A stretch of 8,419 nucleotides of DNA from CAXXOK01 sp036759125 (GTDB lineage Bacteria; Bacillota; Clostridia; Christensenellales; Aristaeellaceae): NCBI GenBank assembly GCA_036759125.1, contig DAIOVG010000126.1, positions 1-8,419 on the forward strand, in the 5' to 3' direction. The translations under genes were made by a program, and so were the position numbers. Of the stretch, positions 1 to 6,660 are shown one piece after another (position 1 is the first letter of the stretch; every line of letters starts with the position of its first letter). Below the pieces are notes generated by a model, which was not told where the DNA came from, did not search any database, and worked only from the letters and a program-made list of their open reading frames with translations.

Positions 1-453
1 GGTGGCATCAAGTACTCCGGCGATATCCCCAAGGCCATCGCAGCCGGCGCACACGCGGTGATGCTGGGCAGCATTCTGGCCGGTGTGGACGAAAGCCCCG
101 GCGACATGGAGATCTATCAGGGCCGCAGCTTCAAGGTATACCGCGGCATGGGCAGCATCGGCGCGATGCAGCAGTCCCACGGCTCGGCCGACCGCTACTT
201 CCAGGAGAGCGGACCCAAGCTCGTTCCCGAGGGCGTGGAGGGCCGCGTGCCGTACAAGGGCATGCTGTCCGAGACTGTGTTCCAGCTGGTCGGGGGCTTA
301 CGCGCGGGCATGTTCTACTGCGGCACCAAAACCATTGACGCCCTGCGCGAGAACGGCAGGTTCATCCGCATCACCAACGCAGGGCTGCAGGAAAGCCATC
401 CGCACGATATTTCCATCACCAAGGAAAGCCCGAACTATTCGCGGCAGCTGTAA
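1..453 (+). CDS. guaB: IMP dehydrogenase, C-terminal part (5' end outside window)
   Basis: This is the last 150 residues of inosine-5'-monophosphate dehydrogenase, the cytosolic enzyme that oxidises IMP to XMP with NAD+ in guanine nucleotide synthesis. The reading frame is open from base 1 to the TAA at 451-453. Visible landmarks, numbered within the fragment, are the phosphate-binding loop GGIKYSG (1-7), MLGS (21-24), YRGMGS (47-52), the mobile catalytic flap with the Arg-Tyr dyad in DRYFQ (64-68), GGLRAGMFYCG (99-109) and the family's C-terminal signature ESHPHD...TKESPNY (131-146). The catalytic cysteine loop and CBS domains lie upstream of the window. The first ATG inside the window (58) is Met21 of the fragment and not a start, because the conserved phosphate loop precedes it. 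A terminator follows 17 bp after the stop, so guaB is the last gene of its transcript. Identification is very secure. Confidence 0.97.
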   Translation, partial: GGIKYSGDIPKAIAAGAHAVMLGSILAGVDESPGDMEIYQGRSFKVYRGMGSIGAMQQSHGSADRYFQESGPKLVPEGVEGRVPYKGMLSETVFQLVGGLRAGMFYCGTKTIDALRENGRFIRITNAGLQESHPHDISITKESPNYSRQL

Positions 454-470
454 AATTATAGTTTGAAAAT

Positions 471-494
471 CCCCGCCAAACGGCGGGGTTTTTT
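471..494 (+). terminator. Rho-independent terminator after guaB
   Basis: A perfect 7-bp GC stem, CCCCGCC (471-477) and GGCGGGG (482-488), closes an AAAC loop and is followed by six T (489-494). It lies between the convergent stops of guaB and ytvI. On the minus strand the same hairpin is followed by ATTTTC (470-465), so it may also stop transcripts arriving from ytvI, though with a weaker T tract. Confidence 0.92.
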
Positions 495-505
495 ACTATG
501 ATTTG

Positions 506-1675
506 TTATTTCTTCTTCGAACCGTTGGCAGGTTTCTTTTTGGGTTCTTCCGTTTCCCTGGGAATTGCCGCCGGGGGGGCGTTGGATTGACGGGCTGCCT
601 TGTCGGCCTCCAGCACCACACGCAGGAGGTTAAGCAGTACCGGCCCGCCGATCAGCCCCAGGATGCCCAGAAGCCGGAAGCCGACATACATGGCGATCAT
701 CGTCGCCAGCGGGTACAGCCCCAGGTTGCGGCCTACGATGCGCGGCTCGGCGATCTGGCGGATGATGATGACGCAGATATAGGCCACGGCGAAAAACGCG
801 GCCATCGCGTAATGACCCATAACCAGCTCCACGATGGCCCAAGGTATTAAAAACAGTCCGGCACCGACCACCGGAAGCGCGTCGGCCAGGCCGATGAAGA
901 AGCCCAGCAGGAGCCCGTAGCGAATCCCGAAGACCACAAACGCGATCATCAAAAACGACGTAATGATCGCTGAAACCAACAACTGGCTCTTGATTTGCCC
1001 AAACAGCGAACGCACGAGGTTTCGTTTCAGAATACCGCTATGCCGCCGGATGGGTTCGGGGAAGGTTTTGGCAAAAAAGGCGGTGATCCGCTCTTTGTCC
1101 GCAGTCATATAATAGGTGCTCATAATCGTCAGTACAACGGACAGAAGCGCTGTTGGTAATCCTACGGCCGTTATCAGCGCGCCGCCCGTAATGATGCCCG
1201 ACAGCGTTCCGGCAAATTCAATGGCGTTTTTTGAGAGCGTCGCTACGGCATCATCGAAGAAGCTCATCACCGTATCGGGCAGGACGTCGGAATAGCTCTG
1301 GTATAAATCCCGCAGATACGGCATGACAGTATCCGTAAGCCAGTTCACAAACTGCGGGGTGTTTTGCAATAGCTGGATGAGCTCCCGGATCAGGCGGCTT
1401 GCCAGGGCGAAGATTGCCGTACCCAAAATGCCCAACAGCAGAATCATGCTGATCAGCGTAATCAGTCCACGATGAAGCTTGATGCGCTTGCAGCGGTTGA
1501 CACAAAAGGAAACCGCCGGCGAAAGCAGGCGGGAAAGCAAAAATGCCAGGATAAACGGCCACACATACGGGGCCGCAATCAACAATAACCAGGTTGCAAA
1601 CAGCGTCAGCGTCACCAGCCACAGAATGCGGGGCAGGCCGTTCATCTGCGCATTCCATTTGTTGAGCTTTTCCAT
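506..1675 (-). CDS. ytvI: AI-2E family membrane protein, YtvI-type (sporulation-associated)
   Basis: This 389-residue polytopic membrane protein belongs to the AI-2E/PerM-like transporter family and most resembles the YtvI branch, known in Firmicutes as a sporulation integral membrane protein with unknown substrate. Hydrophobic segments lie near residues 16-34, 37-58, 70-92, 161-188, 232-250, 253-281, 288-305 and 321-352, with a long amphipathic region (about 93-155) between the third and fourth. Family signatures include DALPVVGAG (265-273), RQIAEPRIVG (306-315) and the glycine-rich last segment. The tail after residue 356 is hydrophilic and ends in lysine-rich KKKPANGSKKK, probably cytoplasmic. 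The gene starts 49 bp after the L,D-transpeptidase stop with no terminator between them, so the two are likely co-transcribed. The start is uncertain: the good Shine-Dalgarno lies 19 nt before this ATG but 7 nt before an in-frame CTG (1685-1687). The family call is firm; the transported substrate is unknown. Confidence 0.88.
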   Translation of the reverse strand: MEKLNKWNAQMNGLPRILWLVTLTLFATWLLLIAAPYVWPFILAFLLSRLLSPAVSFCVNRCKRIKLHRGLITLISMILLLGILGTAIFALASRLIRELIQLLQNTPQFVNWLTDTVMPYLRDLYQSYSDVLPDTVMSFFDDAVATLSKNAIEFAGTLSGIITGGALITAVGLPTALLSVVLTIMSTYYMTADKERITAFFAKTFPEPIRRHSGILKRNLVRSLFGQIKSQLLVSAIITSFLMIAFVVFGIRYGLLLGFFIGLADALPVVGAGLFLIPWAIVELVMGHYAMAAFFAVAYICVIIIRQIAEPRIVGRNLGLYPLATMIAMYVGFRLLGILGLIGGPVLLNLLRVVLEADKAARQSNAPPAAIPRETEEPKKKPANGSKKK

Positions 1676-1684
1676 AAACTGGTT

Positions 1685-1699
1685 CAGAGCGATTCCTCC
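1685..1699 (-). promoter_or_regulatory. Ribosome binding site of ytvI, better placed for a CTG start
   Basis: On the minus strand, GGAGG (1699-1695) inside GGGGAGGAAT is the only strong Shine-Dalgarno before ytvI. It is 19 nt from ATG 1675-1673, well beyond the usual 5-9 nt. An in-frame CTG at 1687-1685 sits 7 nt downstream and would add MNQF before the annotated methionine. Either initiation is at CTG, which is rare in bacteria, or the ATG is used inefficiently. Confidence 0.5.
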
Positions 1700-1724
1700 C
1701 CTACGCGGCTGGGCGCCGGAATGA

Positions 1725-2951
1725 TCAGTCGCCGGAATTTGAGATGGTGATTTCCACGTCGTCCAGAGACGCGGCGGTATCCGAAGGCGGTTCGTTCACC
1801 GCATCGTGAACCGCTTGCCGCCTGTCGTACTCTTCCTGGGTGATCGCGCCGCGGTTGAGGTTATCCAGATCAATTTCGGACTTGCGCTTGACCGTGGTGC
1901 AGTATGGGCAGGGCGTCAGCGTTTTGTAAAAGCCCTCGTCCAGCTCTGCATAGGTAAACGCCGTAAGCGGCAGATAACGGTCTTTGACAGCCGAGCAGTA
2001 CTCATCGGAATGGTAATTCCGCCCGTTGTTGGGGTTGTAGTACAGCAGCATATCGTCGTCGGGATACGGAACCTCACGGCCCCAGTCGTCCCAGATCAGG
2101 AGCTTGGGGTAGCTGCCGGAATTGATCACAGGCCGCAGGGTGTTCCAGATCCACAGCATATTCGCGCCGTCTTCATTGGCGATGCGCGCCACACGGATAC
2201 ATCCATGGCTGGCCTTTTGCCCAAGCAGCGGCTCAAAGCGCGAATAGTCCAGCGATCCGTCGGCGCGGAAAATGCCGGGTACGAGATGCATCTTGTCTCC
2301 GTTATTGAAGCGAATGGCCATGTCGCACCACATGCCCTCGGCATCAAAGCCGCCGCTGGGGCTGATCATCAGGTACTCGCCCGCGGCGGTCTCATTATAG
2401 GGCTGTTTGTCGTTGGGCAAGCCCGTGGATACTGCAATCGACGTGAAAAGTTCGCCGTCGATAAAAATATACATCCGCTGATTCAGCTTATCCACCACGA
2501 TGCCGTAATGCGGATCGGGCGTCACCTCTTTGAGGAGGCTGGTTTTCACATACCCGCGAATCACGCGGTTATAGTAATCAATGCCCTCGATCATCGTCCA
2601 GCCGTCCTGATCCTCGCCCAGCACATGCACCGCGGCGGACGCGCCGTTGATAAAGCCGCCCAGCTTATCTTTGTTCACTTTGTTTCCGCCGGGAGCATCC
2701 AGCGGATAGACGGATTCGGTCTGCCCGACATCCAGAACCGTGATGGGCTGCATCAGCAGCTCCCAAACGGCCTTGGTATCGGTGATATCGTAGGCAAAAT
2801 CGTCTCCAAACCAGACGTCGCCCAAATCAAATCCCGCCAGCCATTCCTCCAGCGTTTTCGCCGAGACGGCCGACCAGGGCAAAACTGCCGCGAACAGAAG
2901 GGAAAGAACCAGTACTGCAATCAAACGCCTGACTGCGGAGATACGCTTCAT
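1725..2951 (-). CDS. Secreted L,D-transpeptidase (YkuD domain) with C-terminal Cys/His module
   Basis: This is a 408-residue exported peptidoglycan L,D-transpeptidase, a family that makes 3-3 cross-links or attaches substrates using a catalytic cysteine. Residues 1-31 form a signal peptide: basic MKRISAVRR, a hydrophobic core, then a likely signal-peptidase site after AVSA. Residues 70-145 look like an SH3-like wall-binding domain. The YkuD domain spans about 148-288 and starts with YGIVVDKLNQRMYIF. It carries H222 in MHLVPG and the active-site SHGCIRV with H249 and C251. Residues 303-352 form a separate module with YYNPNNGRNYH, C319, then PCPYC (C348, C351), possibly a metal site or disulfide. 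The tail after 355 is acidic and low-complexity. The start is set by GGAGG (2961-2957) 5 nt upstream. The gene probably heads an operon with ytvI, which suggests a role in envelope or spore-coat remodelling (inferred). The enzyme class is secure; its biological substrate is not. Confidence 0.93.
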   Translation of the reverse strand: MKRISAVRRLIAVLVLSLLFAAVLPWSAVSAKTLEEWLAGFDLGDVWFGDDFAYDITDTKAVWELLMQPITVLDVGQTESVYPLDAPGGNKVNKDKLGGFINGASAAVHVLGEDQDGWTMIEGIDYYNRVIRGYVKTSLLKEVTPDPHYGIVVDKLNQRMYIFIDGELFTSIAVSTGLPNDKQPYNETAAGEYLMISPSGGFDAEGMWCDMAIRFNNGDKMHLVPGIFRADGSLDYSRFEPLLGQKASHGCIRVARIANEDGANMLWIWNTLRPVINSGSYPKLLIWDDWGREVPYPDDDMLLYYNPNNGRNYHSDEYCSAVKDRYLPLTAFTYAELDEGFYKTLTPCPYCTTVKRKSEIDLDNLNRGAITQEEYDRRQAVHDAVNEPPSDTAASLDDVEITISNSGD

Positions 2952-2979
2952 GAAGACCTCCAGGTATTCTTGGGAACAG

Positions 2980-3027
2980 GGTTGACAGATGCTTCAGAAT
3001 ACCATGAGCAATGTTTGAATGTCAACC
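2980..3027. repeat. 8-bp inverted repeat bracketing the L,D-transpeptidase promoter
   Basis: GGTTGACA (2980-2987) and its exact complement TGTCAACC (3020-3027) flank the predicted promoter. The right arm covers the -35 hexamer and the left arm lies just past the predicted transcription start, with 32 bp between them. Two bound proteins could occlude the promoter from both ends, but an 8-bp inverted repeat is expected by chance about once in four such intergenic regions, so the operator reading is tentative. Confidence 0.3.
2996..3025 (-). promoter_or_regulatory. Predicted sigma-A promoter for the L,D-transpeptidase/ytvI operon
   Basis: Read on the minus strand, a perfect -35 TTGACA (3025-3020) is followed after 18 bp by TATTCT (3001-2996), which matches four of six -10 positions and is preceded by TGG, an extended -10. 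Transcription would start near 2989, giving a leader of about 38 nt that contains the GGAGG at 2961-2957. This is a match to consensus, not a mapped start. Confidence 0.65.
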
Positions 3028-3050
3028 GAACAACTACAACCGTAACAACC
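3023..3050. repeat. Short CAACC direct repeats upstream of the L,D-transpeptidase -35
   Basis: CAACC occurs at 3023-3027, 3037-3041 and 3046-3050, with a related CAACT at 3031-3035. On the minus strand these are GGTTG units packed directly upstream of, and overlapping, the -35 box, where an activator or repressor array could bind. The units are only 5 bp and irregularly spaced (8, 6 and 9 bp), so this may be compositional. Confidence 0.25.
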
Positions 3051-3060
3051 ATGAAGTATC

Positions 3061-3089
3061 TTGAAAGCCGGGATACGCTATGGTAGGAT
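3061..3089 (+). promoter_or_regulatory. Predicted sigma-A promoter for the FMN-binding protein gene
   Basis: TTGAAA (3061-3066, five of six -35 positions) is followed by exactly 17 bp and then TAGGAT (3084-3089, four of six -10 positions), with TGG just before it as an extended -10. Transcription would begin near 3096, about 40 nt before the ATG at 3136. This promoter is divergent from that of the L,D-transpeptidase. Confidence 0.6.
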
Positions 3090-3124
3090 ACACAAGGAAA
3101 CAAAAGGCCTGAAACCACTGAGAC

Positions 3125-3129
3125 AGGAG
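3125..3129 (+). promoter_or_regulatory. Ribosome binding site fixing the start at 3136
   Basis: AGGAG (3125-3129) is 6 nt before ATG 3136. It decides the start over the in-frame TTG at 3061, which has no Shine-Dalgarno and is better read as the -35 box. Confidence 0.85.
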
Positions 3130-3135
3130 TATCGT

Positions 3136-3621
3136 ATGCGCAGAAAAGACCGGGAGATCACCGACTCCAAACAGATGGAAGCCATTCTTCGCGGGGCGAA
3201 GTGCCTGCGGCTGGGGCTTGTGGATAACGGCCTTGCCTACATTGTACCCATGAGCTTTGGCATGGCCACTGAGGGCGGAGCGTTGTGCCTGTATTTTCAC
3301 AGTGCGCCGGAGGGCAGGAAAATCGAGCTGATCGAGGCCGCGGGAATCGCCTCGTTTGAGGCGGATACAGACATCCGCACCATCGAGGCCGAAGAAGCCT
3401 GCGAGTTTTCCAGCTCCTATCAAAGCGTGATGGGATACGGAAAGATTGAAATTCTGCGTAGCGAGGACGAAAAGCGCCGCGCCCTGCAGGTGCTCATGGA
3501 GCATTACACCGATAAGGCAGCGTGGGAGTTCCCCGACAAGTCGGTCGGCCGCGTGGTCGCCATCAAGCTGACCGTGGAAGCAATGACAGGCAAGGCCAGT
3601 CCAGCGAAGGACGCCGAATAA
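3136..3621 (+). CDS. Pyridoxamine 5'-phosphate oxidase family protein, NimA-like FMN-binding
   Basis: This 161-residue cytosolic protein has the split-barrel flavin-binding fold of the COG3467/NimA-like group. The N-terminus MRRKDREITD is the usual beginning for this family and agrees with the ribosome binding site. The fold's landmarks are CLRLGLVDNGLAYIVPMSFG (23-42), the FMN-phosphate region YFHSAPEGRKIELI (53-66) with H55, and SSYQSVMGYGKIEIL (93-107). The family includes NimA proteins linked to nitroimidazole resistance, in which a histidine of this region is functionally important. Most members are uncharacterised flavoproteins, so resistance should not be assumed. The gene is a single-gene unit with its own promoter and a strong terminator, divergent from the L,D-transpeptidase and convergent with the beta-galactosidase gene. 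The length is typical and nothing looks broken. The family is secure; the substrate is unknown. Confidence 0.9.
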   Translation: MRRKDREITDSKQMEAILRGAKCLRLGLVDNGLAYIVPMSFGMATEGGALCLYFHSAPEGRKIELIEAAGIASFEADTDIRTIEAEEACEFSSSYQSVMGYGKIEILRSEDEKRRALQVLMEHYTDKAAWEFPDKSVGRVVAIKLTVEAMTGKASPAKDAE

Positions 3622-3630
3622 GAACAATAT

Positions 3631-3661
3631 AAAAACGAGGACCGGCTGGTCCTCGTTTTTT
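3631..3661. terminator. Bidirectional rho-independent terminator
   Basis: CGAGGACC (3636-3643) and GGTCCTCG (3648-3655) form a perfect 8-bp stem with loop GGCT, flanked by AAAAA (3631-3635) and TTTTTT (3656-3661). The A and T runs make it work as a terminator on both strands. It sits between the convergent stops of the FMN-binding protein gene (3621) and the beta-galactosidase gene (3674). Confidence 0.95.
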
Positions 3662-3673
3662 GATTGCGCCAGT

Positions 3674-6655
3674 TTACCGCAGCGGGTCCAGGCGCAGGGC
3701 GAAGGCGAAGGCCGTCTCATCCAGACGGTATTGTGGCAAAAGCTCCGGCCCGCAGCTGTTGGAGCCAACGCCGCTTAGCTTGTAGTCCAGGCAAAGCACG
3801 GTGTGTTCGCTCTCCCGCAGCTCGAAATTGTGCATAGCGCTTGCCAGTGTTTCCTGCGTATAGGGCGACAGGTTCATGCTGAACGGAGTTTGCGACTGCA
3901 CGCAAAGCCCCATACCGTTTCGATCTTGAACCTTTACAAAATCGCAGGTAAAATGACTGCCGTTCTCCTGCGGCTTGATGTAATCCTCATGGTTGTCCGC
4001 CGCTGTGGTTTGATACATCCCCATCTTCGTGCTGTGATGCTTATCGCAGTAGCTTTCCGTCGGGCCGAAGCCGTAGTATTGCATCTGGTTGCAGGTCTTT
4101 GGCAGGAACACACGGATGCCAAAGCGCGGCAGGAAGGGCATATCTCCGTTGCGCTCCACGGAAAGCTTCAGCGCTACTTCGCCGGAGGCGTCCACCGTGC
4201 ACTCCATGGCGATCCGCACGATCCACTGGCGGTATGAGGCGGCAAGCACGGCCTTAGCCGTGATCAGAACGGTATCACCCTTGTGTTTCGCCGATACGTC
4301 TGATACGCGCACCTGCGCGTGGTCGTACCCGGCCATTTCCCACTTGGCGCGGATGTTGGCATCGTTATCCGTCGGAGCGCGCCAGATGTTGTATTCCATC
4401 GCAGCGGCGAGCAGCTCCCTGCCGTCGGCTTCCATGCTGTCAAACAGCCCTCCGGCTTTGGAGAAGCGATAGCGGAAGATATCGCCAACGACAGTCCAGT
4501 GCGTTTTGGTTTCTTCCAGCGAGACGGTTTTGCCCTGCGTCCGTTTCAGCTCCGGCGCGACGCTCCCCTCCCGCAGAGTCAGCTGGTCAAAGCCGAGCTC
4601 ATGCCCGGCGGGCACCAGCGGCTGCTCCGTTTTGCTCGTATAGTACAGGTTCAATAGCGCAGCGCCTTGTTTGGGTACCGTGACGGGCACCTGGAGCTCC
4701 GCGCTTGCGTGCGGCGGGATGGCCGGCATCGGCAGTGCGCCTTTTGCCACGACCTTGCCGTCCACAACCAGCTCGTACTGAAGGTCGGCGAAAGTCTCAG
4801 CCTGCAAGAAATCCAGGCGGCTATGCATGCGGATTTTGACAGTATCAGCGTCCAGCAGCTCTGCACGCAATGGACGAATGACGTTTTTGTACTCCTTGAG
4901 TCCTGTGTGCGGTCTGCGATCGGGATACACAAGCCCGTCCACGCAGAAGTTGCCGTCGTGCGGGTATTCCCCGAAGTCGCCGCCGTAGCCGTATTTTGGC
5001 TTGCCGTCCGGCGTTTGCCCCATATACACGGCATGGTCGCAAAACTCCCACACAAAGCCGCCGCAAAAGCCCGGGTAGCGGTCGATGAGCGTTTGGTAAT
5101 CCTGCGCGTCTCCGGGGCCGTTGCCCATGGCGTGGATGTACTCGCACAGAACAAGTGGGCGCGTATCGCGCTTTTGCTCGAAGTAGTCCTCCACTTCCCT
5201 GATGCTTGGATACATGCGGCTGACAACATCGGGGATGGACGCATCACTGTCCTCCTGGGCGTAGAGGGTACCCTCGTAGTGGCACAGGCGGGTGGGATCG
5301 CAGGCCTTCACCCAGCGGCCCGCTTCTTCAAACGCAGGGCCATAGCCAGCCTCGTTGCCCAGCGACCACATGACGATACTGGCGTGGTTGCGGTCGCGCA
5401 GTACGTTTCGCTGTACACGGTCCAGGATCGCTTCCCGGAACATCGGATCTCTGGGTACGATGCTGAACGTCTGCTTCAGCCGGTCCGCCGGCATGGGCTG
5501 CTCCGGGTAGAGCATCACCGTGCCATGCGCTTCAATATCGCTCTCCGCGATGACATAAAAGCCGTAACGGTCGCAAAGCTCCGGCATCCAAGGGGCATTG
5601 GGGTAGTGGCTGGTGCGGATGGCGTTGATGTTATGCTGTTTCATCACGGTCAGATCGCGGGTCAGCTGCTCCGGGCTGATGGTATAGCCGGTCACCGGAT
5701 CGCTGTCGTGGCGGTTGACACCGCGAAACTTGATGGGCTGGCCGTTTAACAGCACAACACCGCTCGTTACGCGAATGTCGCGCACGCCCACCTTCTGGGC
5801 GATCACCTCATCGGCAGTCTGGATTAAAAGGGTATACAGCTGCGGGGTTTCCGCTGTCCACAGCACGGGCTCGTCGATCAAAAACTCGGTGCTTTCGGAT
5901 GCCTTCTGCACACAAAGCAGCTCCCCGGCCGGGGAATACAGCGATAAACGCGGATCGGCCGTATGGTCGTTTACTGTAAGCGATACGCTGATTGCCGCGC
6001 TGTGCTCCGCAAGGCTGGTGCGAATGGCAAAATCCTCCACACGCGCCTGCGCACGCTCCAGGATATACACATCGCGGAAAATGCCGGACATGCGAAACTT
6101 GTCCTGATCCTCCAGATAGCTGCCAAAGCACCACTTGAGCACATGCACTTCCAGGGTATTGTCGCCGTCATGCACAAGGTCGGTGATGTCAAACGCGCTG
6201 GTGGAGTGCGATACCTGCGAAAAGCCTGCCAAAGCGCCGTTTACATACAGGTACAGGCAGCTGTCCACACCCTCGAAGTGCAGCTCCAGGCGCTTGCCTT
6301 CCGCCTTGTGCAGGCGCACCGTACGCCGGTACGCGCCCACGGGGTTCTCCGTGGGCACATAGGGCGGATCGTACGGAAAGGGATATTTTACATTGGTATA
6401 CTGGTGATGGTCATACCCGTGCATCTGCCACACGGAGGGCACGGGTATGGTCGCCGAATAATGCACCGTCTCCGGCATGGCGACGTATGACGGAAAGTAG
6501 GCAAACTCCCACTCGCCGTTGAGCAGCGTCAGATAGCCGGACGCCTCCCGGACGCCGTTCATCGCGCTTTGCACATCGGGATAGGGTATGAAATACGCGC
6601 GCGGCGGCAGTGTGCCGACGTGCAGGGTTTCCGGATTCTGGTGATATTCAGGCAT
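3674..6655 (-). CDS. lacZ: GH2 beta-galactosidase, LacZ type
   Basis: This 993-residue cytosolic glycoside hydrolase family 2 enzyme cleaves terminal beta-D-galactose with retention. It is close in length to E. coli LacZ (1023) and has its domain order: sugar-binding jelly roll (about 40-205), Ig-like domain (208-300), TIM barrel (300-590), second Ig-like domain (605-690) and C-terminal beta-sandwich (from about 715). Catalytic residues are present: acid/base E435 in SLGNEAGYG and nucleophile E505 in CEYIHAMGN. Equivalents of other LacZ active-site residues are H316 (NRHD), H350 (SHYPN), E375 and H377 (DIEAHG), M481-Y482, H508, W536 (GGFVWEF) and GGDFGEYPHD (558-567). The C-terminal stretch SNSCGPELLPQYRL lacks the tryptophan corresponding to E. 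coli W999. No signal peptide is seen. The gene is last in the glycosidase operon, 5 bp after the GH51 gene. The enzyme class is very secure; the natural substrate may be galactan or arabinogalactan oligosaccharides rather than lactose. Confidence 0.95.
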   Translation of the reverse strand: MPEYHQNPETLHVGTLPPRAYFIPYPDVQSAMNGVREASGYLTLLNGEWEFAYFPSYVAMPETVHYSATIPVPSVWQMHGYDHHQYTNVKYPFPYDPPYVPTENPVGAYRRTVRLHKAEGKRLELHFEGVDSCLYLYVNGALAGFSQVSHSTSAFDITDLVHDGDNTLEVHVLKWCFGSYLEDQDKFRMSGIFRDVYILERAQARVEDFAIRTSLAEHSAAISVSLTVNDHTADPRLSLYSPAGELLCVQKASESTEFLIDEPVLWTAETPQLYTLLIQTADEVIAQKVGVRDIRVTSGVVLLNGQPIKFRGVNRHDSDPVTGYTISPEQLTRDLTVMKQHNINAIRTSHYPNAPWMPELCDRYGFYVIAESDIEAHGTVMLYPEQPMPADRLKQTFSIVPRDPMFREAILDRVQRNVLRDRNHASIVMWSLGNEAGYGPAFEEAGRWVKACDPTRLCHYEGTLYAQEDSDASIPDVVSRMYPSIREVEDYFEQKRDTRPLVLCEYIHAMGNGPGDAQDYQTLIDRYPGFCGGFVWEFCDHAVYMGQTPDGKPKYGYGGDFGEYPHDGNFCVDGLVYPDRRPHTGLKEYKNVIRPLRAELLDADTVKIRMHSRLDFLQAETFADLQYELVVDGKVVAKGALPMPAIPPHASAELQVPVTVPKQGAALLNLYYTSKTEQPLVPAGHELGFDQLTLREGSVAPELKRTQGKTVSLEETKTHWTVVGDIFRYRFSKAGGLFDSMEADGRELLAAAMEYNIWRAPTDNDANIRAKWEMAGYDHAQVRVSDVSAKHKGDTVLITAKAVLAASYRQWIVRIAMECTVDASGEVALKLSVERNGDMPFLPRFGIRVFLPKTCNQMQYYGFGPTESYCDKHHSTKMGMYQTTAADNHEDYIKPQENGSHFTCDFVKVQDRNGMGLCVQSQTPFSMNLSPYTQETLASAMHNFELRESEHTVLCLDYKLSGVGSNSCGPELLPQYRLDETAFAFALRLDPLR

Positions 6656-6660
6656 GGCGT

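Noticed and set aside
1676..1724. A terminator between the L,D-transpeptidase and ytvI genes
   Set aside because: The GC-rich bases near 1705-1720 could form only a short imperfect stem with no T run on the minus strand, so the two genes are treated as one transcript.
2982..2987. TTGACA on the plus strand as a -35 box for the FMN-binding protein gene
   Set aside because: No acceptable -10 hexamer occurs 16-18 bp downstream (3004-3011), and a better promoter lies at 3061-3089. It is instead one arm of the inverted repeat.
1806..3086. A 426-codon open frame on the plus strand opposite the L,D-transpeptidase
   Set aside because: It mirrors a gene with a clear signal peptide and YkuD active site. 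Its translation shows no recognisable motif, it has no convincing ribosome binding site, and it runs across the divergent promoter region. GC-rich codon use on the real strand explains the absence of stops.
3061..3135. Upstream TTG start extending the FMN-binding protein by 25 residues
   Set aside because: There is no Shine-Dalgarno before the TTG, the extra residues lack family similarity, and the ATG at 3136 has AGGAG at 6 nt and the standard MRRKDREITD start. The TTG belongs to a good -35 box.
4667..5749. A 360-codon open frame on the plus strand opposite lacZ
   Set aside because: It lies wholly inside the TIM-barrel coding region of lacZ, whose protein motifs are intact. The antisense translation is rich in His, Val, Arg and Ala with no family signature.
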